From Acidimicrobiales bacterium (lineage in GTDB: Bacteria; Actinomycetota; Acidimicrobiia; Acidimicrobiales; Acidimicrobilacustridaceae): 14,118 nt of DNA. A model generated the notes under the pieces. The model saw nothing but the letters and a program-made list of their open reading frames with translations, was not told the origin of the DNA and ran no database searches. Every line of letters starts with the position of its first letter. The stretch's first letter is position 1. Of the stretch, positions 1-7,053 are shown in pieces. The DNA lies in NCBI GenBank assembly GCA_023261915.1, contig JALRFT010000248.1:1-14118 (forward strand), given 5' to 3'. The position numbers were made by a program, and so were the translations under genes.

Positions 1-705
1 GGTCATCATGTGCATGAACCCGAAAGCGGCGAGGGCAAGGCCCTCCACCATGATCTGCATGCCTAGGTAGGTCATGTCCCATCGGCTGTCGCTGATGATG
101 TCATCGAGCAGCATCTTGAGGTGGGCGTTGATCGGGTAGTACCCGGTCAGCTTGGTGTCGAGGTACTTGGCGAACACCTCAACGTGGCGGGCCTCATCCA
201 CGACCTGCGTGGCGGCGTAGTACTTGGCATCGATCCACGGCACGGTTTCCACGATCTTGGCCGTACACAAAAGGGCGCCTTGCTCGCCGTGCATGAACTG
301 ACTGAGCCGCCAGTTGAGCGACTCGAGTCCGAGTTGCTCCCACTCCTTGTCACCGAACTTCTCGAACGGCGACCCGGGGGCGGTCGCCATTGCGGCCAGC
401 GGACCGGCAGCGGCGGCTCCGTCCTGCATGGCCATGAGCACCTTGGTGGGGTCGACCTCGATGGACCAGTCAAGATCGGTCTCACCGTTCCATTGGGAGG
501 TCTTGGCCTTCTCGTAGAGCTTGTTGAGCGCTGGGCGCGCCCCCTTCTCGTAGTCCCACGTGAAGATGGCGGCAGCGTTGTCACTGACGCTGTGAATCAA
601 CTCTTTGGTGTCGGTGTTGGACACCTCCATGATGGCCTCGAGGTCGTTGATGTCGGACCGGCCGAGGATCTCGGCGTCACTGCGGAACTCGGTGGTGTCA
701 GTCAT
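1..705 (-). CDS. Diiron ferritin-like / R2-like oxidase family protein (3' end outside window)
   Basis: Open for 235 codons from the ATG at 705 to the window edge, so the C-terminus is missing. Start supported by an AGGAG Shine-Dalgarno (plus-strand 713-717) seven bases upstream. The helical sequence shows the carboxylate/histidine pattern of diiron four-helix bundle proteins: Glu141 in an HGEQGA context, a DEARH motif giving Glu171 and His174, and Glu221 in a third helix (MVEGLA). The expected fourth-helix ExxH lies beyond the edge. The 30-residue spacing of Glu141 to Glu171 matches ribonucleotide-reductase-R2-like and monooxygenase-like bundles. No signal peptide is visible, so it is probably cytosolic. 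Substrate cannot be deduced: relatives include oxygenases, N-oxygenases such as AurF, desaturases and R2-like oxidases. It follows the TetR gene by 55 bases on the same strand, with no promoter of its own that I can see, so it is probably a target of that regulator. Confidence 0.8.
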   Translation of the reverse strand, partial: MTDTTEFRSDAEILGRSDINDLEAIMEVSNTDTKELIHSVSDNAAAIFTWDYEKGARPALNKLYEKAKTSQWNGETDLDWSIEVDPTKVLMAMQDGAAAAGPLAAMATAPGSPFEKFGDKEWEQLGLESLNWRLSQFMHGEQGALLCTAKIVETVPWIDAKYYAATQVVDEARHVEVFAKYLDTKLTGYYPINAHLKMLLDDIISDSRWDMTYLGMQIMVEGLALAAFGFMHMMT

Positions 706-760
706 GGCTGTTCTCCTGTGTTGGCAGTTCTGGGTGGGATCAAGGTCTGGAAAGGGACGG

Positions 761-1402
761 TCACTGCTCTGCGTTGGGGACGACGGACGAGACGACTCGT
801 GCAATGAGGCGCTGCCACTCCGCGGCGTCGGGCTGGGTTGAGCCCACGGCACCAAACAGCACCATGCCGAGGCCGACGGCGTGGGCGAAGTGAACGATGG
901 CGGCGGTGTCAAGGTCAGCGTCGACGACTCCTGCCGCTTTGCCCTCGTCAATGAGTTGCGCGAGATGAGTGGCCCGCATGGCGAGGGCTTCCTGCAGCCA
1001 GAGGGCAACCTCGGGATCGCGGCGAGAAGCGGCGAAGGCCTCGAGCAGTAGTGCTCGGTTGAGGACCTCGCCCTGACCGATGAGCTGGTTGCCGACCAAG
1101 GCGAGAACATCGACAACCCGGCCCGTGCCATCAGCCTGGGCGAAGAGGCGGTCGAGCTCGTCGGTCCCCGAGGCGGCGATGGCCTCGGCAAGCAACTCTG
1201 CCTTGCCGGAGAAACGCGAGTAGATGGCGCCAGTGCTGAGTCCGGCACGTCGGGCAATTTCGGAGACGCCAGCCCCGTCATACCCGCGCTCGGCGAACAC
1301 CTCAATGGCGGCGCGCACGAGTCGACTCGCCGTGTCCTCTCCCACGGCAGCCTCGGTGCCTTGGGAAAGCGGATCAACGACTGCAGCCGGTGAGGTAGCC
1401 AT
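761..1402 (-). CDS. TetR/AcrR-family transcriptional regulator
   Basis: A 213-residue protein of normal TetR length. After a 20-residue variable leader, residues ~25-70 form the N-terminal DNA-binding domain: a first helix ending in FAERGYDGA, then a helix-turn-helix at ~45-64 (VSEIARRAGLSTGAIYSRF), followed by the characteristic SGKAELL segment. The rest is a helical ligand-binding domain whose effector cannot be read from sequence. The ATG at 1402 has no Shine-Dalgarno (minus strand reads CTCCCCGTA before it) but lies nine bases after a good -10 box, suggesting a leaderless or nearly leaderless mRNA. The operator-like palindrome over that promoter implies negative autoregulation, as is usual in the family. 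The gene downstream on the same strand, the diiron ferritin-like protein, is the likely co-regulated partner. Confidence 0.93.
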   Translation of the reverse strand: MATSPAAVVDPLSQGTEAAVGEDTASRLVRAAIEVFAERGYDGAGVSEIARRAGLSTGAIYSRFSGKAELLAEAIAASGTDELDRLFAQADGTGRVVDVLALVGNQLIGQGEVLNRALLLEAFAASRRDPEVALWLQEALAMRATHLAQLIDEGKAAGVVDADLDTAAIVHFAHAVGLGMVLFGAVGSTQPDAAEWQRLIARVVSSVVPNAEQ

Positions 1403-1411
1403 TACGGGGAG

Positions 1412-1428
1412 ATAATAACGGTCATTAT
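1412..1428. promoter_or_regulatory. 17-bp inverted repeat, probable TetR operator
   Basis: The sequence ATAATAACGGTCATTAT is an imperfect palindrome: arms ATAAT/ATTAT and inner AC/GT around a central G, with one mismatched pair. It covers the -10 box and much of the spacer of the tetR promoter, so a bound dimer would block RNA polymerase. Size, symmetry and position are typical of TetR-family operators. That the neighbouring regulator binds it is inferred. Confidence 0.72.
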
Positions 1429-1439
1429 CATGATGTCAA
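1412..1439 (-). promoter_or_regulatory. Near-consensus housekeeping promoter of the tetR gene
   Basis: On the minus strand a perfect -35 hexamer TTGACA (plus-strand 1434-1439) is followed after 16 bases by TATTAT (1412-1417), which matches the -10 consensus at five of six positions. The ATG of the TetR gene begins nine bases further on, so transcription should start within a few bases of the start codon. This short AT-rich patch stands out against the GC-rich surroundings. It lies between the kinase stop codon and the tetR start. Confidence 0.8.
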
Positions 1440-1470
1440 GCGTTGATCCGGTCCGTGGAGCCACTCGTGT

Positions 1471-2493
1471 TCAATGCAGGTCAGCGAGAGGGATCTGAGG
1501 TCGGGCACCCAGATGGGAGATGACCTCCGCAGCGGCAAGACCCCCTAAGCGGGCACAATCAGCCAAGGACCTGCCCCGGACGAGTCCGAAGAGGAAGCCA
1601 GCGGCATAGAGGTCCCCGGCTCCCGTGGTGTCCACAACTGACTGCACCGGCTGGGCAGGGACCGTAACGACAGCCCCACTGGCGGGCACCACCACCGAGC
1701 CCTGCTCACTGCGGGTTAGGCAGGCAATCTCCACCATGCTTCCGACCGCGTCCACAGCGGCATCGAATGCCCTCCCCCCGACGAGGGCATTGATCTCAAT
1801 CTCATTGGCGAACAGGATGTCGACGCTCTCGGTGACCAGTTCCAGGAACTCATCACGATGTCGCTCGACACAGAACGGGTCGGAAAGAGTGAAGGCCACC
1901 TTGCGGCCGGCGAGATGAGCGACCTCCATGGCGCGCCGGATTGCCGCCTTGGCGTCCGGAGCGTCCCACAGGTAGCCCTCGACATAGAGCACGGCCGAAC
2001 CGACGACCAGATCCTCGTCAATATCGTGGGGTCCGAGAGTGGCTGAGACTCCCAGGAAGGTATTGAGCGTGCGTTGGGCATCGGGGGTGACGAGCACCAT
2101 GCACCGGGCGGTGGCCGGTGAACCTTCGGGGGCGGGAGGCACGCCATAGTGAACCCCGGCACTCCGCAGGTCGTGAGCGAAGACCTCGCCAAGTTGGTCG
2201 GTGGCCACCTTGCCGATGAACGCCGGGTGGCCGCCGAAGCTGGCGATGCCAGCTGCGGTGTTGGCCGCCGATCCGCCCGAGACCTCGGTCCCCGGTCCCA
2301 TGGCGGCATAGAGCGCGTGGGCAGCGGCGTCGTCGATGAGCTGCATCGTGCCCTTGACCAGACCGTGTTGATCAAGGAACGCCTCGGAGCAGGGGGCCAA
2401 CACATCCACGATGGCGTTCCCGACACAGAGCACGTCATAAGGAGCGTTAGCCACGGGACTACCAGAGGTCATGGGGTTGTCGTTGGACGCCAT
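1471..2493 (-). CDS. PfkB-family carbohydrate/nucleoside kinase, adenosine-kinase-like
   Basis: About 340 residues, normal for the ribokinase/PfkB fold. Visible hallmarks: first strand VLCVGNAIVD (~21-30), the glycine-rich PfkB signature SGGSAANTAAG (72-82), and near the C-terminus DTTGAGD (288-294), whose Gly-Ala-Gly forms the anion hole and whose Asp294 is the catalytic base. The GNAIVD opening and overall arrangement resemble the adenosine kinase subgroup more than fructokinases or ribokinases, but the substrate is not fixed by what I can see. The frame stays open upstream to 2538. I chose the ATG at 2493 because a TAGCCT -10-like box lies eight bases before it; no Shine-Dalgarno precedes it or the next ATG at 2472. 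Cytosolic, ATP-dependent. It is divergent from pepN and upstream of the separately promoted tetR. Confidence 0.88.
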   Translation of the reverse strand: MASNDNPMTSGSPVANAPYDVLCVGNAIVDVLAPCSEAFLDQHGLVKGTMQLIDDAAAHALYAAMGPGTEVSGGSAANTAAGIASFGGHPAFIGKVATDQLGEVFAHDLRSAGVHYGVPPAPEGSPATARCMVLVTPDAQRTLNTFLGVSATLGPHDIDEDLVVGSAVLYVEGYLWDAPDAKAAIRRAMEVAHLAGRKVAFTLSDPFCVERHRDEFLELVTESVDILFANEIEINALVGGRAFDAAVDAVGSMVEIACLTRSEQGSVVVPASGAVVTVPAQPVQSVVDTTGAGDLYAAGFLFGLVRGRSLADCARLGGLAAAEVISHLGARPQIPLADLH

Positions 2494-2501
2494 GAGCGGT
2501 G

Positions 2502-2507
2502 AGGCTA
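2502..2507 (-). promoter_or_regulatory. Candidate -10 box for leaderless transcription of the kinase
   Basis: The minus strand carries TAGCCT, which fits the TANNNT -10 pattern, with eight bases between it and the ATG at 2493. That places the expected transcription start at or next to the start codon. No convincing -35 is visible. The short motif is weak evidence on its own; the absence of a Shine-Dalgarno adds to it. Confidence 0.4.
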
Positions 2508-2556
2508 GTCCCGTCCGCACCCCCGCCCCGGCGCACAATCAGTCGCCAACAACCCG

Positions 2557-2562
2557 TACGCT
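2557..2562 (+). promoter_or_regulatory. Candidate -10 box for leaderless transcription of pepN
   Basis: TACGCT fits TANNNT and is followed by exactly seven bases and then the GTG at 2570. This is the geometry of leaderless actinobacterial promoters, in which the first transcribed base is the first base of the start codon. No Shine-Dalgarno is present. This favours GTG 2570 over the in-frame ATGs at 2471 and 2492, which would overlap the divergent kinase gene or its start codon. No clear -35 is visible. Confidence 0.5.
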
Positions 2563-2569
2563 GGCCTTC

Positions 2570-5170
2570 GTGAGCAACGACCCGTACCGACTCGACCGCC
2601 GCGCCGTCCCCCATCACTACGACCTCCGGATCGAACCCGATGCCGACGAAGGCAGCTTCGCCGGAAGCGTGATCATCGAGCTCGATGTCGTGACTCCGTG
2701 TGATGCGCTCGTCTGTAACGCCGCCGACCTTGCGATCACTGACGCCTGGATCGAGACCCCGTCGGGTGACCGCCGGGCTGCCACCGTCAGTCTCATCCCC
2801 GATGCGGAGCGGATCTCCATCGATCCCGGCGAGACGCTCCACCCCGGTGCTCACCGCCTGCACCTTGCCTTCCGCGGCCGTCTCGATGGTCGCCTCCGCG
2901 GCCTCTATCGGTCGTCGTGGACTGGCGAGGACGGCAACCAACAGCATCTCGTCGTCACCCAGTTCGAACCCACCGATGCCCGCCGGGCATTTCCTTGCTG
3001 GGACGAACCCTCGTTCAAGGCCACCTTCGGCGTGACCCTGGTGGTACCCCACGGACACCTCGCCGTGTCCAACGCCGCCGAGATCGAGCGACGACAACTC
3101 ACGTCAACGGAGGGAGCCGACCCCAAGGTAGAGGTCTGCTTCGCCAACACCATGGTGATGTCGACCTACCTCGTGGCCTTCGTCGTCGGGCCTCTCGAAG
3201 TCTCCGAGACCACCGATGCCGGAGGCGTGCCAGTGCGCATCGTGCACCGGCCGGGTATGGCACATCTCGCCAACTACGGCCGAGAGGTGTCGGCATTCTG
3301 CCTCGACTACTTCACCGACTACTACGGGATCCCCTACCCCGGAGACAAGCTCGACCTCATCGCCATTCCCGACTTCGCGTTCGGGGCCATGGAGAACCTT
3401 GGGTGTGTCACATTCCGCGAGGTTCTGCTCCTCGTCGACCCCGAGGAGGCCACCCAGCCCGAGCTCCAGAACGTCACCGACGTCATCGCCCATGAACTCG
3501 CCCACATGTGGTTCGGCGACCTCGTGACCATGGACTGGTGGGAAGGAATCTGGCTGAACGAGGCCTTCGCCACCTTCATGGAGATGGCGGCCACCGATGC
3601 CTACCGACCGGACTGGGACCGCTGGACGAGTTTCGGCGTCGCCCGCACTGCCGCCTTTGACGTCGATGCCCTTCGAGGCACGAGACCAGTCGAGTTCCCC
3701 GTGGTGTCACCCGACGAGGCCGAGGCCATGTTCGACATCCTCACCTACGAAAAGGGTGCAGCCGTGTTGCGGATGCTCGAGCAATGGCTCGGGCCCGATG
3801 GTTTCCGCGCTGGCATCCGCCGCTACCTAGCCCAGCACGCCTACGCCAATACCAAGACCTCCGACCTGTGGGACGCCCTCGAGGCGAGCACGGGCATGCC
3901 GGTCCGCCACATCGCCGAGTCATGGATCCTCCAGGGGGGTTTCCCCCTCGTCACCGTGGATCTGGTCAACGAGGGCCGCACCTTGCGGCTCGGGCAGGAA
4001 CCGTTCGGGTACGCCGGAGACCTCGGGGAGGGTGAAAGCGAATCGGCCCCTGAGCCCCGACGCTGGCAGGTTCCGGTGATCGTGACCCAGAACGACGGGT
4101 CGATAACGACCGTCGAACGTGAGCTCATCACCGACTCGAGCCTCGACATCCAACTCGTGGAACCCGCCCGCTGGATCATCGCCAATACCGAAGGCACCGG
4201 CTTCTATCGGGTCGCCTACGCCCCCGATCTGCTCGACGCCCTCGTGGCCCGTGCCAGCAACGAACTCTCACCCCTTGAGCGGTACGGCATCATCGACGAT
4301 GCCTGGGCCGCTGTCCTCGCGGGCCGAAAGTCCGCCGTGGACGTCCTCAGGTTGCTCCCTCGCTTTTCCGACGAGGACGATCTCACCGTGTGGCAAAGGG
4401 TGGTCGGGGTGCTCGACGCCATCGACCGCCTCGTCGACGATCCCGAGGCACTCATCCAGTGGCAGGGCACGGTAACCGCGCTCCTCACGCCTGCGTTCGA
4501 TCGGCTCGGCACGACGGCCCGCCACGACGACGACGATCGGTCAAGGCAACTGCGCGGGACGCTCTTCACGGCCCTCGGAACGATTGCTGCGGACCCCGCC
4601 ACCCGAATCCTCGCCCGGGATCTCTACGCAGCGGCCTGCGCCGCTCCCACGTCGGTTGACCCGGCGATGTCGGCTGCCGCCATCAGCGTGATCGCCTCGT
4701 CAGGTGGGCGCGAGGCCTACGACGATTTCGCGCACCGTGTCGCCGACGCCCCCACTCCCCAGGACGAAATGCGGCTGCTCACGGCACTCGCCGACTTCGA
4801 AGAACCTGAGCTGCTCGAGGAGACCATGACCATGTGTCTCGACGGGCGGGTGCGCACACAAAATGCTCCCTATCTCCTCCGGCGGGCGATGGCCAACAAG
4901 ACCGGCGGGGCGAGGGCATGGTCATTTGTGGCGACCCACTGGGACACCATCAACCAGACATTCCCCACCAACTCGATCGCCCGCATGGTCGAAGGAATCC
5001 GGTATCTCGACCAACCCGAGATCGCCAGCCTCGTGTTCCGCTTCTTCGCCGATCACGAGGTCCCCCAAGGCGACCGACTTGTGGCCCAACACCTCGAGCG
5101 ACTCGAGGTGGCCCTCGCACTTCGAGCCCGGTCCAGCGGCCCGCTCAACCACGAACTCGCCCGGCGCTGA
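2570..5170 (+). CDS. pepN: Aminopeptidase N (M1 family zinc metallopeptidase)
   Basis: 866 residues from the GTG at 2570. Cytosolic enzyme that removes N-terminal residues from peptides during protein turnover. All M1 hallmarks are present: exopeptidase motif GAMEN at 272-276, zinc motif HELAH with His308, catalytic Glu309 and His312, third zinc ligand Glu331 in WLNEAF (18 residues after HELAH), and a downstream Tyr393 (ILTYEKGA) matching the transition-state tyrosine. Domain order is N-terminal beta domain (to ~190), thermolysin-like catalytic domain (~190-430), small beta domain, then an alpha-helical ERAP1-like C-terminal domain (~530-866). No signal peptide. The frame is open further upstream to an ATG at 2471, but that would overlap the divergent kinase; the family N-terminus (NDPYRLDRRAVPHHYDL) begins just after the GTG. 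Confidence 0.95.
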   Translation: MSNDPYRLDRRAVPHHYDLRIEPDADEGSFAGSVIIELDVVTPCDALVCNAADLAITDAWIETPSGDRRAATVSLIPDAERISIDPGETLHPGAHRLHLAFRGRLDGRLRGLYRSSWTGEDGNQQHLVVTQFEPTDARRAFPCWDEPSFKATFGVTLVVPHGHLAVSNAAEIERRQLTSTEGADPKVEVCFANTMVMSTYLVAFVVGPLEVSETTDAGGVPVRIVHRPGMAHLANYGREVSAFCLDYFTDYYGIPYPGDKLDLIAIPDFAFGAMENLGCVTFREVLLLVDPEEATQPELQNVTDVIAHELAHMWFGDLVTMDWWEGIWLNEAFATFMEMAATDAYRPDWDRWTSFGVARTAAFDVDALRGTRPVEFPVVSPDEAEAMFDILTYEKGAAVLRMLEQWLGPDGFRAGIRRYLAQHAYANTKTSDLWDALEASTGMPVRHIAESWILQGGFPLVTVDLVNEGRTLRLGQEPFGYAGDLGEGESESAPEPRRWQVPVIVTQNDGSITTVERELITDSSLDIQLVEPARWIIANTEGTGFYRVAYAPDLLDALVARASNELSPLERYGIIDDAWAAVLAGRKSAVDVLRLLPRFSDEDDLTVWQRVVGVLDAIDRLVDDPEALIQWQGTVTALLTPAFDRLGTTARHDDDDRSRQLRGTLFTALGTIAADPATRILARDLYAAACAAPTSVDPAMSAAAISVIASSGGREAYDDFAHRVADAPTPQDEMRLLTALADFEEPELLEETMTMCLDGRVRTQNAPYLLRRAMANKTGGARAWSFVATHWDTINQTFPTNSIARMVEGIRYLDQPEIASLVFRFFADHEVPQGDRLVAQHLERLEVALALRARSSGPLNHELARR

Positions 5171-5181
5171 ACCACACCCGG

Positions 5182-5205
5182 GTCCGCCCGCTCACCCCTG
5201 CGGAC
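5182..5205. terminator. Weak hairpin between convergent genes, possible bidirectional terminator
   Basis: GTCCGC (5182-5187) and GCGGAC (5200-5205) can pair as a 6-bp GC-rich stem with a 12-base loop. It lies in the 44-base gap where pepN and the minus-strand cluster converge. There is no T tract on either side, so intrinsic termination is uncertain. Confidence 0.3.
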
Positions 5206-5214
5206 ACACCGCGT

Positions 5215-7047
5215 CTAAAGGGCTCCCCAACGCTGCTGGGCGGCGACGGTGAGATGCCGACGGGCTTCCCGTCGCATCCGGGCTTGTGCTGAACGCACCG
5301 AAAGCCGCTGGGCAGCGAAGGCGATGAGCACCACGAGGGCGAGGAATCCGAGACCGAGGAGATGGCTGACGTCGAGCAGGGACTGCACTGGGTCGACGCT
5401 GGTGGGCCACACGAAGGTCGATGCCGCAATGACGAGTACGAGGTAGGTCGGGCGCCAGCGGCCCAGACCGGTAGCAGCAAGGAGGGCGAGACCCGCAGGG
5501 AGGTACCACGGCCACACCACCGGTCCCAACAGCACGCTGACCACCATGGCAAGGCCGACGGCGCGAACCACGCCGATCTGGGGACTGCGCACGAGGAGCC
5601 ACAGGCAGATCAGCCCGGCGGCCGCCAGGCCGAGGAACCGGAACAGCGCCAGCAGCGTGGAAGTCGAGACGTCGAGACCGACGAGTTGGGTCAGGTCGTT
5701 GGCCAGAAGGCCGAGCTTGGTCGACATCGAGAAGGTGGTGGTCACCGACGAGGTGTTTGACAAGGCCACGACCCAGCCGGCACCGATACCACCAGCAACA
5801 GAGAGCACAACGAGGAGTCCGCCCGCAGTGAGTCCGACACCGGCCGTGGCCGCCACCCGATCCTTGAGCCGCACGACCCGATCACCGAACCAGTTCCAGC
5901 CAATGAAGGCCAGAGCCACTCCGGCGGGGAGCTTTACGGCCACTGCCAGCGTGACGAGCAGGACCGAGAGGTACCTGCGGTGGGCCGCGAATGCTGCCAT
6001 GCCGAGGGTGAGGAGTCCCATCATCAGCGAGTCGTTGTGACTCCCCCCGATCATGTGCAACAACACGAGTGGGCCTGCCACTCCAGCCACCAACGCCCCT
6101 GCGGCAGGCACACGATGACGGCGGGCGATCAGCACGACCCCCACGGCGGTCATGGCCACACCGGCCGTTGCTATCAGGCGCATCATCCACACAGAGGTCG
6201 ACGGTGAGTTTCCCGTCGCCGTGACGACCAGTTCCGACAGCGCAATGGCCACCGGACCGTAGGGCGCAGGGGCGTCACGCCAGATGGGGTCAACGGCGCT
6301 GAGGAACGGCCCACGCGACAGCGCGTAGGGACCGACCTCGGTCGGATCGATTCCACGCGTCATCATTTCGCCCTGTGCCGCATAGCTGTATGCGTCGTTG
6401 CTGAGCATGGGAGTGCCGAGCACCGGTGGGATACACCACAGGACCAACACGACGACGGCCACGATCAGACGCACCTTGGGTGAGGTGGGCATACGTTCGG
6501 CGCGGCCAATCATCCCCACCCAACCGACCCACATGGCAATGAGTCCACCCACGAAGAGGATGGCGGCATGGAGACTGCTCTCGGGTGGATGAGCGATCCC
6601 GGGGATCGTCAGTCGCCACGTAGGTGCCGCGTTGCGCCAGACGGGCGCCGACGCTACGACCACGAGCACGCCTGCGAATCCAACCAGCGCGTAGAGGGCC
6701 GTCAGAGCGTGGGCCCGCCCTAGGCCCGCCGGCGGGAGAGACGGAGCAACAGCCTCAGATGAGGGTGCCTCGACGCCCTTGTGGGGGACGGCAGGAATGG
6801 AAACCTCTTCGGGTGGGGCCGGTCCGAGGAAAGCGGAGGCGAAGCCAGTGATTGAAGCACCGGCTCGCTGCAATGGGCGGAGGCGACCGACGCGGGAGGG
6901 TCCGCCATCATCAACCCGGATCTCACCCGGTGCGGTTGTCACATGCGCCTCAATCAGTGGAGTCGTTCGATACTCGGCGAGGGCCACCGACGTCCGCCGG
7001 TCTCCGCACCGGGCACCCTCGAAGGCAAAGGGTAGCCCCGCCACCAC
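5215..7047 (-). CDS. MptB-like polyprenol-phosphomannose-dependent alpha-1,6-mannosyltransferase (GT-C membrane protein)
   Basis: Up to 610 residues. From ~113 onward it is a polytopic membrane protein with about a dozen hydrophobic helices, the GT-C architecture. Signatures of the MptA/MptB family: SNDAYSYAAQGEMM after the second or third helix (216-229, acidic Asp218 in the external loop, as expected for the catalytic residue), GGSHNDSLMMG (334-344) and WPWYLPAGL (512-520). In mycobacteria and corynebacteria these enzymes extend the alpha-1,6-mannan core of lipomannan using polyprenyl-phosphate mannose outside the membrane. The start is uncertain: GTG 7047 lies six bases after the malQ stop but lacks a good Shine-Dalgarno and gives a ~110-residue Ala/Pro-rich soluble leader. 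GTG at 6942, preceded by GAGG, is an alternative. It is last in the cluster. The exact acceptor and the MptA versus MptB assignment are inferred. Confidence 0.8.
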   Translation of the reverse strand: MVAGLPFAFEGARCGDRRTSVALAEYRTTPLIEAHVTTAPGEIRVDDGGPSRVGRLRPLQRAGASITGFASAFLGPAPPEEVSIPAVPHKGVEAPSSEAVAPSLPPAGLGRAHALTALYALVGFAGVLVVVASAPVWRNAAPTWRLTIPGIAHPPESSLHAAILFVGGLIAMWVGWVGMIGRAERMPTSPKVRLIVAVVVLVLWCIPPVLGTPMLSNDAYSYAAQGEMMTRGIDPTEVGPYALSRGPFLSAVDPIWRDAPAPYGPVAIALSELVVTATGNSPSTSVWMMRLIATAGVAMTAVGVVLIARRHRVPAAGALVAGVAGPLVLLHMIGGSHNDSLMMGLLTLGMAAFAAHRRYLSVLLVTLAVAVKLPAGVALAFIGWNWFGDRVVRLKDRVAATAGVGLTAGGLLVVLSVAGGIGAGWVVALSNTSSVTTTFSMSTKLGLLANDLTQLVGLDVSTSTLLALFRFLGLAAAGLICLWLLVRSPQIGVVRAVGLAMVVSVLLGPVVWPWYLPAGLALLAATGLGRWRPTYLVLVIAASTFVWPTSVDPVQSLLDVSHLLGLGFLALVVLIAFAAQRLSVRSAQARMRREARRHLTVAAQQRWGAL

Positions 7048-7053
7048 CCATCG

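Noticed and set aside
121..807. 228-codon plus-strand open frame opposite the diiron protein
   Set aside because: The minus-strand frame has clear diiron motifs and a Shine-Dalgarno, and this frame runs through the tetR-diiron intergenic gap into tetR.
2459..3097. 212-codon minus-strand frame antisense to the pepN N-terminus
   Set aside because: It lies opposite conserved pepN sequence, overlaps the kinase gene and has no domain signature.
5171..5214. Possible small RNA or gene in the convergent gap
   Set aside because: Only 44 bases with a weak 6-bp hairpin; no open frame or promoter.
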